Shown: positions 19,835-29,290 of the stretch, in pieces
Layout of the letters: each line of letters opens with the position of its first letter
Position numbering within the stretch: the stretch's first letter is position 1
Assembly (NCBI RefSeq): GCF_001028705.1
Contig: NZ_CP011771.1
Coordinates: forward strand, 124,001-188,000
Direction: 5' to 3'
Length of the DNA stretch: 64,000 nucleotides
Source: Croceicoccus naphthovorans
GTDB taxonomy: Bacteria > Pseudomonadota > Alphaproteobacteria > Sphingomonadales > Sphingomonadaceae
The notes under the pieces: model-generated
What the model saw: the letters and a program-made list of their open reading frames with translations, nothing else
The model's database searches: none
Told to the model about the DNA's origin: nothing
Position numbers and translations under genes: made by a program

Positions 19835-22288
19835 ATGACCACAACGATTCCGCGCGCCAGCGCCATTCTCGGCGCTGCGCGCACACTTGCCGCCAAGCTG
19901 CTGCTCGCTGTTCCGATCGACCGCGCCGCTCTGAGCGAAGCCATGACGGAGAGTGCACGCGGCAATGACGCCGCAGGTGCCTGGCAGCAGCGCGACAGTT
20001 TCGAAGCGCTGGAAGTCTCGCTCTCCCTGGCCATTCCCGAACTGGTAGGCCGCATGGACGTCGGCGCGTCGATCAGCGCGCTGGAGGCGCTGGCGCGCGA
20101 ACTGCCAACCCACACGGTACGCAGCGAGGACCAGATCCAGTTCCAGCAGTTCTCGACGCCGCCGGCGCTGGCCCGTCTTGCAGTTCATCTGGCGCGGCTT
20201 TCGAGCGATGACATGTTGCTTGAACCGAGCGCTGGCACCGGGATTATCGCTTCGCTCGCCAAGGGCGCGGTCAAGGATCTGATCCTCAACGAACTCGAGC
20301 CAACCCGCGCCGACCTGCTCGAGGCCGTGTTTCCGGGCAAGAAGGTCTATCGCCACGATGGCGCTAAACTCAGCGCGCTGCTCTCCGGAACCGCGCGGCC
20401 GAGCGTTGTTCTGATGAACCCGCCGTTTTCGGTGTCGCAATCGCGCGGCGAAGATCAGAACACCGCCGCCAGGCACCTGCGGGCCGCGCTCGACCATCTG
20501 CTGCCGGGTGGCCGGATCGTTGCGATCATGCCGGACTGGTTCTCGCCCTCGGCCAGGTACGAAGAAACCTTCCGGCGCACCCTTGAAGGCGCGCGGGTCG
20601 TCCTGTCGCTCCGTCTGGACAAGGGCGGCTATGTCAAGCACGGCACCGGGATCGCTGTTCGCGTGCTGGTGATTGACAAGGTGCCAGGCGAGATCGGCGT
20701 ATCCACGGTCAATCGCGGTTCGGTCGGCGAACTCTTCGCCGCGCTGCCAACCGTGCCACTCCGGGCGACGTTGCGCGACCCGACGCAGGCGGCAGCGCCC
20801 CGACCCAAGCTCAGCCTGTTCCGCTCGGTGAAGACCGGTCCAGCACGGCCCGTGATCGTGCGAGCTCCCCAGACCAACGACGTGCGCCACGTCGCCTACG
20901 AAGTGCTTGCCGAACCTGCTGCGATGGGCGAGCAGCGCGGGGTCTATGCCGATTACCGGCCTTCACGCGTGGTGATCGCGGAAGCGGGCGAACATCCGAC
21001 CCACCTCGTCGAATCCGCCGCCATGGCCTCGATCGCTGCGCCGAAGCCAAGCTACGTGCCCTCTCTGCCCGAACGCACCGTCACGGCGCGACTGTTGTCT
21101 GCCGCCCAGCTTGAAACCGTGATCTATGCGGGCGAAGCCTGGAGCCGCGACCTCCATGGCCGCTTCAGCCATCCTGCCGGCGAAGTCGCGCTCCAGGAGG
21201 ATCCTGAGGGCAAACTTTACCGCACAGGGTTCTTCCTCGGCGACGGTACCGGGGCAGGGAAGGGGCGGCAGGCAGCGGCCTGCATTCTCGACCAGTGGCT
21301 GAAGGGCAATCGCCGTCACATCTGGATCTCGAAGAACGCGCCGCTGCTCGAAGACGCGCAGCGCGACTGGACCGCGATCGGCGGCCTGCCGTCTGATATT
21401 CTCGATCTTGCCTGCTGGAAGATCGGCGAGGAGATCACCGCGCCCGAGGGCATCCTGTTTGTTCCCTACGGCACGCTGCGCAGTTCACGCGTCGAGGATA
21501 CCCGGCTCGACCAGATCGTCCGCTGGGCCGGCAAGAAGTTCGAAGGCGTGATCGTCTTCGACGAGGCCCACGAAATGGGCGGCGTCGCGGGCGGGGAAGG
21601 GGCACCTGGCCAGAAGCAGGGCTCGCTCCAGGGCATTGCCGGGGTGCTTCTCCAGAATACGCTGCCGCGCGCCCGCGTACTCTATGCCTCGGCAACCGGC
21701 GCTTCGGACGTCAACAACCTCGCCTATGCGGTCCGGCTTGGCCTGTGGGGACCGGGCACGGCGTTCGCAAACCGCGAGCAGTTCATCAGCGAAATCCGCG
21801 ACGGCGGCATTGCCGCGATGGAACTGGTGGCGCGCGACCTCAAGGCCTCCGGGCTCTACCTCGCGCGGGCGCTCAGCTTCGCAGGGGTAGAGTACGACAT
21901 CCTGCGCCATGACCTGACCTCTGAGCAGATCGCGATCTACGACACCTATTGCGAGGCCTGGACGATCATTCACCAGAACCTTGAAGCGGCGCTCGAACTC
22001 ACCGGGATTGTCGACGGGCTTGAGAACAAGACGCTCAACAGCGGCGCCAAGGCGGCGGCCCGCAGCCGGTTCGAAGGCACCAAGCAACGCTTCTTTGCGC
22101 AAGTCCTGCTCTCACTGAAGCTGCCCTCGATCTATCCCGCGATCGACGAGCATCTTGCGAACGACGAATGCGTCGTGGTTCAGCTGGTGAGTACGGCGGA
22201 ATCGATCCTCAATCGGCGTCTCAATGAACTCGATCCCGACGAGCGCGAAGCGCTGGAACTGGACCTTTCGCCCAGGGAAGCGATCTAA
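19835..22288 (+). pseudogene. Strawberry-notch-like methylase/helicase, N-terminal part (split by RIT element)
   Basis: The first 817 residues of a giant plasmid protein of about 1,405 residues. An N6-methyltransferase-like module has LLEPSAGTGIIASLA (SAM motif, about residue 128) and the catalytic VLMNPPFS (about residue 190). It is followed by a superfamily-2 helicase lobe with Walker A FLGDGTGAGKGRQAA (about residue 468) and the DEAH box VIVFDEAHEMGG (about residue 575), as in strawberry-notch proteins. The frame is cut at 22285 by the RIT insertion, which supplies an immediate TAA at 22286-22288. The rest of the helicase continues in frame at 27428. The intact gene probably remodels or marks DNA during plasmid establishment. 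Confidence 0.88.
22277..22285. repeat. Target-site duplication, left copy (GAAGCGATC)
   Basis: GAAGCGATC here and at 27419-27427 brackets the RIT element. Joining the copies restores the host reading frame (REAIVDYL). Confidence 0.75.
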
Positions 22289-22305
22289 TGTTGAGCTCAA
22301 CATTA
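22286..22305. repeat. 20-bp perfect palindrome between target duplication and left TIR
   Basis: The halves TAATGTTGAG and CTCAACATTA form a perfect 20-bp palindrome lying outside the 83-bp inverted repeat. There is no counterpart at the right end of the element. Its first three bases stop the host gene. Confidence 0.75.
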
Positions 22306-22313
22306 CACATATT

Positions 22314-22396
22314 CTTTGCAGTCGCAGTTTATGTCGAGCGTGGTGGCGGGAGGCGCAGGTTTCCTTCGGTTTTCCATGATTTCACTCCAGATAATT
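22314..22396. repeat. RIT left terminal inverted repeat (83 bp)
   Basis: It begins CTTTGCAGTCGCAGTTTATG and ends CTCCAGATAATT. It is the reverse complement of 27337-27419 except for one mismatch (GTGGTGGCGG here, GTGGCGGCGG in the right copy). Confidence 0.9.
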
Positions 22397-22433
22397 ACGG
22401 TTCCCTCGACCTCAACAAGTCGAAGGAACCAAC

Positions 22434-23981
22434 ATGCGATCAAGATCATCATTGCCGTTTCGAGCGGCCCCGCTCCGGGTCGAAGACCCGCCCAGTCACG
22501 GCGCCCTTCTCACCGCATTCCTCTCCTCTCTGTCGCTCGACGAGAAGTCAGGCTGTGCGGTTCTGTATGGCGCGGCGGTCCGCCATTTCCTGCATTGGCT
22601 GGGCCTGCATAAGATCGCGATCCGCACGATTGACGATCGGGCTGTCCGGCGGTTCGAGAAGCATGGGTGCCGGTGCCACCGGTATTCGGCGCAGCAAGCG
22701 CACTACAAGGCTGACCAAGCAGCAAGGGTCAGGCGCTTCGTCCGGTTCCTGGAAGATCAAGGCTACGTCGAAGTCGACGACGGGATCGACGATCTGCCAC
22801 GGCACCTCGCCGACTATTCCGATGCGATCGATCGCCTGCAACTTGCCGAGGGACCGGCACAGGCCTATCGGTCCGAGGCCGAGCATTTCGTGGCCTGGCT
22901 TCGCATGGCGCGGCGCCAATGGATCGAGATCGATGACGCGATCATCGACCACTATGCAGCGCATGATTGCCGATGCCCGGTCTGGCGCAAGCGGGGCAAG
23001 CTGGTCGCAACGGGCACCAAGCGGCGGCGGCGATGCGCACGGCACTTCGTCGAGTTCCTGCGAGGCCGGGGCGCCATCCCATTGGTTGAACCGGTGGCGG
23101 ACGATGACCCGCACATGTCGGCTTACTTGGCATGGCTCAAGCAACACCGCGGCGCCACGGACGAGACGATCCGGCGCTACCGGACTGATATCAGACGGCT
23201 CATGCCAATGCTGGGCGAGCCTACGCAATGGGATGCCGCCGGACTCAGGAGCGCATTCCAACGACGAAGCAAGGAGACGCCGGGCTCGGCATCGCTGCTC
23301 GTCACGATAATGAGGAGCTACATCCGGTTTCTGGTCGTGCGTGGCGAGTGCCGGCCGGCTTTATTGCATGCAGTTCCATCAGTGCAGCGCTACCGCCTTT
23401 CGACGCTGCCGCGCCATGTCGACCCGGCAACGATCGAGAGGATCATTGCGGCCTGTCCGACAGATCGTCCGGTGGAAGTCCGGGACAAGGCCATCATTCT
23501 CCTGCTCGCCAGGCTCGGCCTGCGGGCTGCCGATATTCAGGACATGCGTCTCGACGACATCGACTGGCGATCCGGCCACCTGACGGTCAAGGGCAAGACG
23601 CGTCGACCGGACCGCCTGCCATTGCCGCAGGATGTTGGCGACGCGATCCTGGCATATCTTGCGGCAGCCCGCCCGAAGACCGCCGAAAAGCATCTGTTCC
23701 TGCGTGCACAAGCACCGTTTCGGCCATTCCGCTCGTCCGCTGAGATCGCGGGCATCGTCGCTCGTACGCGCGACCGCGGTGGGATCGAAGGAGTGCCGAC
23801 CGGGTCACACATATTCCGGCATTCGCTTGCCACCAACCTGCTGCGCGCAGGCGCAGGCCTGGAGTCCGTCGGGACCATCCTGCGTCACAGCTCGCCCGAG
23901 ACCACTGCCATCTACGCCAAGGTCGATCTGCCGATGCTCATGAAGATCGCGCAGCCCTGGCCGGGAGAACAGTCATGCTGA
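22434..23981 (+). CDS. RIT tyrosine recombinase 1 (RitA-like)
   Basis: A 515-residue recombinase, the first of the trio. Two N-terminal core-binding-like segments (about residues 25-120 and 225-300) precede a catalytic domain with Arg in RLGLRAADIQDMR, Lys in LTVKGKTRRPDRLPL, the box HIFRHSLATNLL, and LRHSSPETTAIYAKVD with the second His and the nucleophile Tyr. All are present, so it should be active. The first third contains CRCHRYS and CRCPVW Cys/His clusters. The last 7 bases overlap the second recombinase. Confidence 0.9.
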   Translation: MRSRSSLPFRAAPLRVEDPPSHGALLTAFLSSLSLDEKSGCAVLYGAAVRHFLHWLGLHKIAIRTIDDRAVRRFEKHGCRCHRYSAQQAHYKADQAARVRRFVRFLEDQGYVEVDDGIDDLPRHLADYSDAIDRLQLAEGPAQAYRSEAEHFVAWLRMARRQWIEIDDAIIDHYAAHDCRCPVWRKRGKLVATGTKRRRRCARHFVEFLRGRGAIPLVEPVADDDPHMSAYLAWLKQHRGATDETIRRYRTDIRRLMPMLGEPTQWDAAGLRSAFQRRSKETPGSASLLVTIMRSYIRFLVVRGECRPALLHAVPSVQRYRLSTLPRHVDPATIERIIAACPTDRPVEVRDKAIILLLARLGLRAADIQDMRLDDIDWRSGHLTVKGKTRRPDRLPLPQDVGDAILAYLAAARPKTAEKHLFLRAQAPFRPFRSSAEIAGIVARTRDRGGIEGVPTGSHIFRHSLATNLLRAGAGLESVGTILRHSSPETTAIYAKVDLPMLMKIAQPWPGEQSC

Positions 23982-24889
23982 ACATCCACATTTCCAGATA
24001 CGTGGCGCTGCATCGCAGCCTCGGGCGGAAGTTCTCTGAACAGGAACGCATGCTGCGCCTGTACGCCGCCTACGCCGAAGGATTCGGCGACCGGCACATC
24101 CAAGTCCAGCGGATCTACGACTGGTGCCACACGGCGAGTTCGCAAAATGTGGCCCGCCGGAGGTTCGATACCGTTCGCAACTTCAGCCGCTTTATCCAAG
24201 CCGATGATCCAGTTTACGAGGTTCCGCCTGTCGGTGTCTTCGGTCGGGGCAAGCGGCCACGCCCGACCCCGACCATCATCGAACCGGAACAGGTCCGGGC
24301 GATCATGACCGCGGCGTTGGACGTTGCGTCCCAAGACACGATCAGCCCATACACGTACCATTATTTGTTCGGCTTGCTGGCGGCGACAGGTCTCCGGATT
24401 TCCGAGGCCCTCGCTCTTCAATGCAACGATCTGGTCGAGGATGGCCTGATCGTCCGCAACGGCAAGTTCGGCAAGCAGCGGCTGATTACCTTGCAGCCAT
24501 CGACCCGTCAGGCGCTCGAAGCATATCTCGCCACCCGAGCAAGGCTTGGCGCCACGGGCAATGACCTGTTCGTGACCATTCGGGGGAGAGCACCACACAA
24601 GGTGCGCGCCCACGTGGTGTTCGTCAGGCTGGCCCGGCAGCTCGGATACCGCGGACCGACCGGAACGGCCGGGATGCGGTTACACGACCTGCGGCACACT
24701 TTCGCCGTGCGTTCCCTTGAGTCCTGTCCGCGCGACAGGGAAGCCATCGCACACCACATGGCCGGACTCAGCGTATATCTGGGGCATGCGTCGGTCGCCA
24801 ACACCTATTGGTATCTCGAGGCCACTCCGGTGCTGCTGCGCGATATCGCTGTCGCCAGCGAGCAACTTTACCGGGGAGAAGCGGCATGA
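23975..24889 (+). CDS. RIT tyrosine recombinase 2 (RitB-like)
   Basis: A 304-residue recombinase. An N-terminal SAM-like domain precedes the catalytic set: Arg in ATGLRISEALAL, Lys in GKFGKQRLITL, the box HDLRHTFAVRSL, and YLGHASVANTYWYLEA with His and Tyr. It overlaps the first recombinase by 7 bases and ends in ATGA overlapping the third, so the three are translationally coupled. Why three recombinases are needed is not known. Confidence 0.9.
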   Translation: MLNIHISRYVALHRSLGRKFSEQERMLRLYAAYAEGFGDRHIQVQRIYDWCHTASSQNVARRRFDTVRNFSRFIQADDPVYEVPPVGVFGRGKRPRPTPTIIEPEQVRAIMTAALDVASQDTISPYTYHYLFGLLAATGLRISEALALQCNDLVEDGLIVRNGKFGKQRLITLQPSTRQALEAYLATRARLGATGNDLFVTIRGRAPHKVRAHVVFVRLARQLGYRGPTGTAGMRLHDLRHTFAVRSLESCPRDREAIAHHMAGLSVYLGHASVANTYWYLEATPVLLRDIAVASEQLYRGEAA

Positions 24890-25902
24890 CGGCACTCGCT
24901 CCGCATCTCTCGATCTACCTGCGTGAACATCTACCGCGCGAACGTGCTGTCAGTCCGCACACGGTGAAGACCTATGCCAACTGCTTTGTCCTCCTGGTCC
25001 AGTTCGCTGCCGATCGGCTGAAGCGTCGGCCGACCGATCTCGAGATCGAGGATCTCGGCACCGACATGATCATGGCCTTCCTTGACCATGTCGAGAACGG
25101 TCGCGGCAGCTGTGTTCGGACCCGCAATGGCAGGCTCGCCGCGATCCGGTCCTTCTTCCGCTACATCGAGTATCGTATTCCGGCCTGCCTGGATCAGGCC
25201 CTTCGCGTCAGATCGATCCCTACCAAGAAGACCGACAAGGCGCTGATCGACTACCTCGACCGGGCAGAGATCAAGGCTTTGCTCGACGCCCCGGATCCCC
25301 GGACACGCCTTGGCACCCGCGATCGCGCAATGCTGCATCTGGCCTATGCTGGCGGGCTGAGGGTGTCGGAACTCGTAACGCTACAACTGCGCGATTTCCC
25401 GGACCGCTTCCTGTCCACCGTGCACATCATGGGCAAGGGACGGCGTGAACGGGTCCTCCCGCTCTGGAAGGAGACTCAGTTCGCATTGCGCGCGTGGCTT
25501 GCGATCCGTCCCGATGCGCAAGCTGCCGAGATATTCCTCAATGCCAGCGGGCAACCCATGACCCGCGACGGATTTGCGTTCCGTTTGGCGGAGCACGTCA
25601 AGCGCGCGGCAGAGAAGCAGCCGTCGATCCTTGGCAAGCGCGTAACACCGCACGTGCTGCGCCATTCCTGCGCAATGCACACGCTCGCGGCGACCGGGGA
25701 CATTCGCAAGGTCGCATTATGGCTCGGGCACGCCAGCATCCAGAGCACTGAGACCTATTTGCGCGCCGATCCCGAGGAAAAGCTGCAAATTCTCGCGGCG
25801 CACGGCGCCCCTGCCATCAGGCCCGGGCGCTTCAAGCCGCAAAGCGACGATCTACTATCAATGCTTCAGGAAATACGTGCAGGAGGTCATGTCAAAATTT
25901 GA
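24886..25902 (+). CDS. RIT tyrosine recombinase 3 (RitC-like)
   Basis: A 338-residue XerC/D-like recombinase starting at the ATG that overlaps the previous TGA. The core-binding domain begins LSIYLREHLPRERAVSPHTVKTY. The catalytic residues are Arg in AGGLRVSELVTL, Lys in IMGKGRRERVLPL, the box HVLRHSCAMHTL, and WLGHASIQSTETYLRADPEEK with His and Tyr. It ends 11 bases into the convergent passenger gene. Confidence 0.9.
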   Translation: MTALAPHLSIYLREHLPRERAVSPHTVKTYANCFVLLVQFAADRLKRRPTDLEIEDLGTDMIMAFLDHVENGRGSCVRTRNGRLAAIRSFFRYIEYRIPACLDQALRVRSIPTKKTDKALIDYLDRAEIKALLDAPDPRTRLGTRDRAMLHLAYAGGLRVSELVTLQLRDFPDRFLSTVHIMGKGRRERVLPLWKETQFALRAWLAIRPDAQAAEIFLNASGQPMTRDGFAFRLAEHVKRAAEKQPSILGKRVTPHVLRHSCAMHTLAATGDIRKVALWLGHASIQSTETYLRADPEEKLQILAAHGAPAIRPGRFKPQSDDLLSMLQEIRAGGHVKI

Positions 25903-27196
25903 CACAGTTCCGCATCGCAGTCCGAAGCGCCAGTGGCGCTCCCGCCAACAAAGCTTCGCCTTCGAGGCGGCCGTTGATGCGCAGCATAACCGAACCGTTT
26001 TGACGGAGAAGCATCGGAATGAGTTGGGAACCAGTGAGGTTGGCCTGCCAAAACGTGCTCTGAGCGTTAGCGCGGCCGGTCGGAATGTCAATTAATCGAC
26101 CAGCAAAATTCCATGTAACCGTAACGCGCGGCACCGTCGCGGGCTTGTTAAGGAGCATGGCCATCATGGGGCGGTTGCCTTCACAAAACAGGCTAAACGA
26201 CTTGATGTTTGGCGAAGCAGCTACATCGACATAGGCCATTGGGGCGCGACCTTGGACCGGCACGACCTCCCAAGCAGTCCCAGGCAGCGGCACTGCGTCC
26301 TCAGGTGGGCTGTCCATAAGCAGGCGAGCAATGTCCTGGGGCACGGGCAAGCGGCCTCCTTGAGGCGCATAGACCGTCAACTTTCCCTTTTCCCAAAGGC
26401 CAATTTGAACAGCACGGCGATTTGCATCAAGCAAAACATAGGCTTGCTCTACACCGCCTTGATGCGGCGCATTTCCGGTAACCCAATAGAGAGACCCTTG
26501 TCGCTGGAGACCGGATATCGCCGAAAGATTGCTGGCCAGCAGGTCTGTTTTGCGGCCCAAACGCGAACGTATCGCGTCAGCTATCGGACCACTTGTCAAA
26601 AGATCTATTCCGTTGGGATCGGAATCACTTTGGAATTTCCCTACGGAACTGGCAAGATTGGTCCAGGTTAGCGGCGTCGGTTTTCCCAAGACTGGCCTTG
26701 CTTGCAGCGGTGCTTTTGAAGCAGCAGATGCCAGCCCAGACCCATTGCACAAGAGCAATGGGGATTGCGACACGAGCGCTGACTTGAACGGATCCAGGCG
26801 CTGTCCCGGCGCGACGTCTGCTTCAAGGCGGACTACGCCTCGCTTTTCGTCGTCATTGACCGTCAAGATCACGCGTCCGAAATCGTTGGCATTGACAGGA
26901 AAAGGAAAAAAGACCGCGCTAATGCCTTCATAGGTCGGGCCAAGAAACGAAGCCGCGTACTCAAACCGGGTGCTTTTTACAGTCTGACCAGACGCTTTGA
27001 AAGTAAAACCGGTTTCGTTGATCTCAAGGCTCGCCCCTCGGGAGCAATCGCCACGCGGCGCATACGAGCCATAGCTTCCTTCGAGATCCATGCCTTTTAA
27101 TGACGTCAATGTCACTGCACATGCGACGCCGGGCAAGCCCAGAAAAATCCCTGCGAGAAAAACGATAATGGGGCGCTTGGGCAGTTTGCTCGGCAT
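25892..27196 (-). CDS. RIT passenger: exported protein of unknown function
   Basis: A 434-residue protein from the ATG at 27196 with a Sec signal (LPKRPIIVFLAGIFLGLPG, cleavage probably after ACA). The mature part starts TLTSLKGMDLEGSYGSYAPRGDC, like a lipid-free periplasmic domain; CSR and LLLC suggest a disulfide. The middle half contains LGRKTDLLASNLSAI. The C-terminal part is beta-rich (VTVTWNFAGRLIDIP). I recognise no family. It is convergent with the third recombinase (11-base overlap) and its promoter region faces the right TIR. It is the only non-recombinase gene in the element and is probably acquired cargo. The open frame extends upstream through the antisense strand of the helicase gene, but that is not coding. 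Confidence 0.75.
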   Translation of the reverse strand: MPSKLPKRPIIVFLAGIFLGLPGVACAVTLTSLKGMDLEGSYGSYAPRGDCSRGASLEINETGFTFKASGQTVKSTRFEYAASFLGPTYEGISAVFFPFPVNANDFGRVILTVNDDEKRGVVRLEADVAPGQRLDPFKSALVSQSPLLLCNGSGLASAASKAPLQARPVLGKPTPLTWTNLASSVGKFQSDSDPNGIDLLTSGPIADAIRSRLGRKTDLLASNLSAISGLQRQGSLYWVTGNAPHQGGVEQAYVLLDANRRAVQIGLWEKGKLTVYAPQGGRLPVPQDIARLLMDSPPEDAVPLPGTAWEVVPVQGRAPMAYVDVAASPNIKSFSLFCEGNRPMMAMLLNKPATVPRVTVTWNFAGRLIDIPTGRANAQSTFWQANLTGSQLIPMLLRQNGSVMLRINGRLEGEALLAGAPLALRTAMRNCVKF

Positions 27197-27336
27197 GGCA
27201 GATCTCCATGGCGGACAGCCTTGCATCGGGACCTCGATTGAAAGCGACGAACGACTGCCTCGGGGATTTTCTACAACCTGCACCATTCCAGCGGTGCCGA
27301 CAATCCTAACGGCCCTAGCATTCAACCTTGTCAGGC

Positions 27337-27419
27337 AATTATCTGGAGTGAAATCATGGAAAACCGAAGGAAACCTGCGCCTCCCGCCGCCACGCTCGAC
27401 ATAAACTGCGACTGCAAAG
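27337..27419. repeat. RIT right terminal inverted repeat (83 bp)
   Basis: It is the partner of 22314-22396. It contains an ATG at 27356 with TGGAG upstream, in frame with the downstream half of the interrupted helicase gene. Confidence 0.9.
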
Positions 27420-29194
27420 AAGCGATCGTGGATTACCTCATCCGGGCCTTCCCGACCCGGCAGATGGAGGAATACAAGGATGAGCTCGGCGACGTGCGTT
27501 CGCGGCCGATGTGGGACGAGGCGGGCAATCCGGTCCACAACCCGCAGGCCGAGGCTGCACGCGCGGATCTGATCGAGCATATCTGCGCCATGCCGCCGAT
27601 CCCGACCGCGCTCGATGCGCTGCTCGAGCACTACGGCGTGACCGCGGTTGCCGAGGTTACGGGGCGCAGCAAGCGCCTGGTCCGTGATGGTTCGGGCCAG
27701 CAGCGGCTCGAAAGCCGCTCGCCCCGAACCAATCTTGCCGAGACCACGGCGTTCATGACAGGGGCCAAGCGCATCCTCGTGTTCTCGGATGCGGGCGGCA
27801 CGGGTCGCAGCTATCATGCCAGCCTTGATGCCATGAACCAGCAGCGCCGGGTCCATTTCCTGCTCGAGCCCGGATGGCGTGCGGATCGGGCGATCCAGGG
27901 GCTGGGACGCACCCACCGTACCCATCAGGCCTCGGCGCCGCTGTTCCGTCCCGTCACCACCGACTGCAAGGGCGAGGCCCGGTTCACCAGCACGATCGCG
28001 CGGCGCCTCGATGCCTTGGGCGCGCTGACCCGTGGCCAGCGCCAGACCGGCGGGCAGGGCATGTTCGATGCATCCGACAACCTCGAGAGCATCTACGCCA
28101 AGCACGCGCTGCACGACTGGTATGGCCTGCTCGCCACCGGGAAACTCAAGAGCACGACCTTGTCCGAGTTCCAGCGGATGAGCGGGCTTGAGCTCACCGA
28201 CCAGGACGGAATCCTGCGCGAGGATCTGCCGCCGATCCAGCGCTGGCTTAACCGCATTCTCGCGATGAAGATTGCCGTCCAGAACGCCATCTTCGACGAG
28301 TTCCTGACCCTTGTCGAAACCCGCGTCTCGGCCGCCAAGGAAGCCGGGACCTTCGACATTGGCGTCGAGACGGTGGCGGTCGAGGCCTGCGAGGTGCTGT
28401 CCGACACGGTGATCCGAACCGATCCCGTGACGGGCGCGACCTCGCACCTGCTGGAGTTGTCGCTGACCCAGCGGCGCAAGGTCCTCTCGCTCGAACGGGT
28501 GCTCAAGTTGGCATCTTACGAGGAACAGCCGCTGTTCCTGCGCAATGACAAGTCGGGCAAGGTCGCGCTCGCGGTTCCGGCGCCCTCGCACATGGACGAG
28601 GAAGGCCAGATGATCCGCCGCTACGAGCTCGTGCGGCCGCTGCGCAGCGAGTACCTGCGCGCTGACCGGCTCGACGAGTCCGCTTGGGAGCCTGTTACCA
28701 AGTCCCGGTTCAGCGCATTGTGGGACGAAGAATACGCCGCCGATGAGAGCCAGCTCGTGACCGAGACCGTCTATCTCGCAACGGGGCTGCTGCTGCCGAT
28801 CTGGGGCGCGCTTCCCAAGGAGGACCTCACCGTCAACCGCATCGTCGACAAGTCAGGTGCTTCTTGGCTCGGCCGCCATGTCCACGACCTCTACGTCGAT
28901 GCGACCCTCGAGAAGCTTGGGGTTGCCCGCAAGGCGCAGACCGATCCTGCCAAGATTGCCGCCGCCATTCTCGGCGGTGGGACATGGAAGGCCCCGCATC
29001 CGCTCAATTTCACGATCCGCACAGCCCGCGTGAACGGCTCGCGCAGGATCGAGATCGTCGATGCCGAAGCCGCGCGCATTCCCGAGCTCAAAGCAAAGGG
29101 CTGCTTCACCGAGATCATCGCCTACAAGACACGGGTGTTCGTGCCGTTGGACGGCGCCGAGGCAATCATCGCCAGCATTGCGGGGCAGGCCTGA
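27356..29194 (+). pseudogene. Strawberry-notch-like helicase, C-terminal part (split by RIT element)
   Basis: A 612-residue frame. The first 24 residues are encoded by the RIT terminal repeat and target copy (MENRRKPAPPAATLDINCDC, then KEAI). From 27428 it is the direct continuation of the 19835 gene. It contains the second helicase lobe: LVFSDAGGTGRSYHASLD, WRADRAIQGLGRTHRTHQ (arginine-finger motif VI) and ARFTSTIARRLDALGALTRGQRQT. The RIT repeat provides a start codon and a weak ribosome binding site, so this half could be made separately. Whether the two halves work together is unknown. Confidence 0.85.
27419..27427. repeat. Target-site duplication, right copy (GAAGCGATC)
   Basis: It is the second copy of the host 9-mer. 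Its first G may instead be the last base of the terminal repeat. Confidence 0.75.
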
Positions 29195-29200
29195 GCTTCG

Positions 29201-29231
29201 GCCCATTTAACATTACTGCTGTTAGATGGGC
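29201..29231 (+). terminator. Hairpin after the helicase gene
   Basis: GCCCATTTAACA (29201-29212) pairs with TGTTAGATGGGC (29220-29231), 11 of 12 positions, starting 7 bases after the stop codon. No T-run follows, so it may be an mRNA-stabilising hairpin rather than a classical terminator. Confidence 0.5.
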
Positions 29232-29290
29232 GCGTCGATGTTAGGGGGGCTCAATCCGTTTCGACCAGCGGATGGTTGGTTCTACTTCGG

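Larger units (their letters stand above)
22286..27418 (+). mobile_element. RIT (recombinase-in-trio) element with passenger gene
   Basis: About 5.13 kb inserted in the helicase gene. It carries three overlapping tyrosine recombinase genes in one orientation, the defining feature of RIT elements, plus one convergent gene for an exported protein. The ends are 83-bp inverted repeats (22314-22396 and 27337-27419) that match at 82 of 83 positions. A 9-bp duplication (or 8-bp, if the shared G belongs to the element) of the target flanks the element. On the left, 28 additional bases including a 20-bp palindrome lie between target and repeat. The near-identity of the repeats and the clean host junctions suggest a recent insertion. 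Confidence 0.88.

Noticed and set aside
26000..28591. Very long open frame (899 residues) antisense to the helicase gene and continuing into the passenger gene
   Set aside because: Only the end of the frame (from the ATG at 27196) has protein-like sequence and a signal peptide. The rest is the complement of conserved helicase coding sequence in a GC-rich genome.
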